Assembly (NCBI GenBank): GCA_027297745.1
Contig: JAPUHK010000140.1
Location: 1 to 50,285, forward strand
DNA from: Planctomycetota bacterium
Lineage (GTDB): Bacteria > Planctomycetota > PLA2
Length of the DNA: 50,285 bases
Direction: 5' to 3'
Shown: in pieces, positions 48,385 through 50,285 of the stretch
Numbering within the stretch: position 1 is the first letter of the stretch
How the letters are laid out: each line of letters starts with the position of its first letter
The notes under the pieces: generated by a model
The model's database searches: none
Told to the model about the DNA's origin: nothing
The model's input: the letters and a program-made list of their open reading frames with translations, nothing else
Translations under genes and position numbers: made by a program

Positions 48385-50285
48385 TTGAGGTTTTCCGCGT
48401 TGCGCTCGAACAAGCGGCGGTACTCGGCCACCTTGGTGTCCACCCGCTCGTATCGACGGGCGCGGTTGAGCCGATACGCCTCGTCCATCAGGGCCGCAAG
48501 CTCCTCCATGACGGGCCGGTATTCCGGATCCTGCAGCTCCCATTTGTGGTTTCTCATTTCTGTCGCGATCGTCTGGAACGTCAAGTCCATCAGTTCGCGC
48601 TTTTCGATCCGCTTGAGATATTCGTAGGTCGAGAGGAAGAAACCGAACTCCTCCATCTCAGCGTCGAGGTAATAACGGGTTCCCTCGTACGCCTCGACGC
48701 CGTCCCCCACCGTCTTCAGGTACGTCGTGAGGTCATCCACCTCCTGACGGCCAAGCTCCAATCTGTATTCGTTGTTGAACCAGGTCACGACCGAGCGCAG
48801 GGTCGGAAGGCTGCCGTCGTGGAAGTACGGCGCGGTGAACTTGGCCCCCAGCAGAGTCGGAGTATCGAGAGCGCCGTCTCGCGCATACCTTCCGGAGCCT
48901 TTCAGCGAGCCGATGTCGTGCCGCTTGTGGTCGAGAAAGTGGGCCGAGGGGATGTGGCAATCTGCGCAGCTCCGGTCTCCCATCTGCGAAAACTTGCGCT
49001 GGAAGATCTTCTCCCCGCTCAGGGCTGCCTTCGTCGCCTTCCCGGAGAGCCTTCCGTCCCGTTCGAGATACGTGTTGGGCAGGAACTCGAACTGGTTCAT
49101 GTAGGCGATCAGACCGTCGAGCAACTTCGGGTCCGGTTCCGGACCGTTGAATTCGTGGACGATCACGTTGCGGACGAACCCGCGCAGCGAGGCGAACCGC
49201 CCGTCGCGCCCATACGGCGCGGTGAAGCGGATCCCGCGCAGGTCCGGGATGTCGGTCCGCTCGAACACGCCGTTGTTGGCGTGCCCGGCGAAGAAGCTGT
49301 TCGTGACGTCGAACCCTCCCGGCCGCTTCGACAGGCCGGGAATGAAGAACCCCGGGTTGGTGACGCCCTTGTTGTGGCAGGTGTTGCAATTGATGCCGAG
49401 ACTGCGGGCCGGCTCACCGAAGATGTGCGAGCTGTCGAAGGCCATGTCTCCCAGCGCGATCAGGCTCGTCTCCGACTCGTCGACGCCGCGAGCCGCCATG
49501 CCCAGGATTTGGCGCGGACGGGGCACCTGCTTGTTGATGTCCGCGGCGGGAGGCAAGCGGATCGGCAACCGTGCCGAGGGATCGTAGGTCGGACTGGTTT
49601 TCGGTCGCGCCGAGAGCACCCGCTCCTCGCCCGCACGAAAGCCCAGGTAGTTGGCCGTCAAGTAGCGCATGATGGGCTTGACTTCCGCCCTTAGCGCGGC
49701 AGGATCCGGCGGCTTTGCCCCCGCCCCCAGAATGCCCCGGGTGCCCAGCTGGGAAAAGGCGGCCAGCCAATGGACGCCCAGGCGCTTCCAGGCCCCGGGA
49801 TCGTGGTGCGGCAAGACTTCGGCGAACGCGTCGAAGATCTGGCGGGCTAGCTGCAGGTGTCGGCCGCGCTTGTGCGGCTCCGTCGCCTCGCTGGCCAGCT
49901 CCAAGTGCCGGATGACCAGTCCGGCGACCGCCCGGGTGGCTGCGGTGAAGACCAAGCGCCGGCCCTTTTCCCGAGCTTGTACCGGGTCCGGTTCCTCGCC
50001 ACGCTGAGACGGCGGCAGGGCAATCTTGCGTGCCGCGGCAATCGCGTCACGAAAAACGGCGCACCGTTCCGTATCCAGGCGCCGCAAGTGATTCGCGATC
50101 ACCTCCATCTCAGGCCACACTTGCTCCCAGACCACGGGGTTGAGATTGAGAATGAAGGTGGCGTTGCGGTAGGACGCGGCTACGGGGTCGAGTCTTTCCG
50201 GCGGGATGATGTGAGCGACGCTGGTCCGGATGTTGAGAAAGAGGAGAGTGCCCAGAAAGACACAGAGTCCGGTCGTGAACCTCTT
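48381..50285 (-). CDS. Di-heme cytochrome c peroxidase/MauG-like protein (5' partial)
   Basis: At least 634 residues; the frame is open to the window edge, with an N-terminal anchor (TTGLCVFLGTLLFLNI) lying upstream of the first in-frame GTG at 50135, so the true start is beyond 50285. Two c-type heme sites are present: NCNTCH (49375-49389) and SCADCH (48954-48970). After each comes a CCP/MauG-type core (TSFFAGHANNGVFERTDIPDLRGIRFTAPYGRDGRFASL; ALDTPTLLGAKFTAPYFHDGSLPTL). The N-terminal 200 residues are unknown. It is periplasmic and membrane-anchored, probably reducing peroxide or oxidising a partner. It is the first gene of an overlapping operon with a PhnD-C-E importer. Confidence 0.88.
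   Translation of the reverse strand, partial: KRFTTGLCVFLGTLLFLNIRTSVAHIIPPERLDPVAASYRNATFILNLNPVVWEQVWPEMEVIANHLRRLDTERCAVFRDAIAAARKIALPPSQRGEEPDPVQAREKGRRLVFTAATRAVAGLVIRHLELASEATEPHKRGRHLQLARQIFDAFAEVLPHHDPGAWKRLGVHWLAAFSQLGTRGILGAGAKPPDPAALRAEVKPIMRYLTANYLGFRAGEERVLSARPKTSPTYDPSARLPIRLPPAADINKQVPRPRQILGMAARGVDESETSLIALGDMAFDSSHIFGEPARSLGINCNTCHNKGVTNPGFFIPGLSKRPGGFDVTNSFFAGHANNGVFERTDIPDLRGIRFTAPYGRDGRFASLRGFVRNVIVHEFNGPEPDPKLLDGLIAYMNQFEFLPNTYLERDGRLSGKATKAALSGEKIFQRKFSQMGDRSCADCHIPSAHFLDHKRHDIGSLKGSGRYARDGALDTPTLLGAKFTAPYFHDGSLPTLRSVVTWFNNEYRLELGRQEVDDLTTYLKTVGDGVEAYEGTRYYLDAEMEEFGFFLSTYEYLKRIEKRELMDLTFQTIATEMRNHKWELQDPEYRPVMEELAALMDEAYRLNRARRYERVDTKVAEYRRLFERNAENLK

Overview
The window is about 50 kb of GC-rich bacterial chromosome with no rRNA, tRNA, CRISPR array, phage or transposase gene. 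It reads as a Gram-negative heterotroph, most likely an uncultured member of the Planctomycetota or a close neighbour. Evidence: many secreted or lipid-anchored proteins of unknown role, a thioredoxin-like/CxxCH/PDZ protein of a type I associate with planctomycetes, a secreted M64 peptidase, VCBS (FG-GAP) propellers, a very large Ser/Thr kinase-ATPase-TPR regulator, and frequent GTG/TTG starts. The taxonomic call is an inference.

Layout. 1-8.1 kb: envelope and secreted proteins (glycosyltransferase, DUF599, SGNH hydrolase, TPR protein, M64 peptidase), with a UspA remnant. 8.2-11.5 kb (minus strand): DinB, a McsA-like zinc protein, an MscS channel, and a gene whose frame is interrupted by two TGA codons three codons apart. 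Exactly where a CxxC redox motif belongs, that gene reads U-E-P-U, and a SECIS-like hairpin with a GGU loop follows; I annotate it as a selenoprotein. It is divergent from the kinase gene (11.6-15.2 kb). 15.5-18 kb: a three-domain FKBP protein and an arsR-arsM arsenic methylation pair. 18.2-21.1 kb: a tight operon of DprE1-like oxidase, DprE2-like reductase and UbiA-type transferase, the genes for decaprenyl-phospho-arabinose synthesis in mycobacteria. 21.2-25.4 kb: an EEP-family hydrolase, a lipoprotein with ten Ca-binding-like repeats, an SDR and a MoaD/ThiS-like carrier. 25.5-29.5 kb: a tungsten-type aldehyde ferredoxin oxidoreductase divergent from an acetolactate-synthase-like enzyme plus a cNMP-binding protein. 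29.5-39 kb: a VCBS propeller protein, a parvulin lipoprotein, HEAT proteins, leucine-type dehydrogenase, fatty-acid desaturase, GNAT and small membrane proteins. 39-45.7 kb: TopA, DUF971, rhodanese-E1 (MoeB/ThiF), AlkD-like repair protein and an esterase-PDZ protein. 45.9-50.3 kb: an overlapping operon of a di-heme cytochrome c peroxidase-like protein (running off the window) and a PhnD-PhnC-PhnE type ABC importer.

Two sequence-level patterns run through the window. First, most convergent gene ends, and a few other gaps, carry short inverted or low-complexity repeats of several distinct families; one of these words also sits in frame inside a gene. Second, many starts lie 6-10 nt after a TAnnnT hexamer (identical TACAATCCGCGCATG at two loci), which suggests leaderless or very short-leader transcription. 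A 141-bp MITE-like element with 12-bp terminal inverted repeats and a CTA duplication separates thiF-like and alkD-like genes; removing it would restore a TAATG stop-start overlap.
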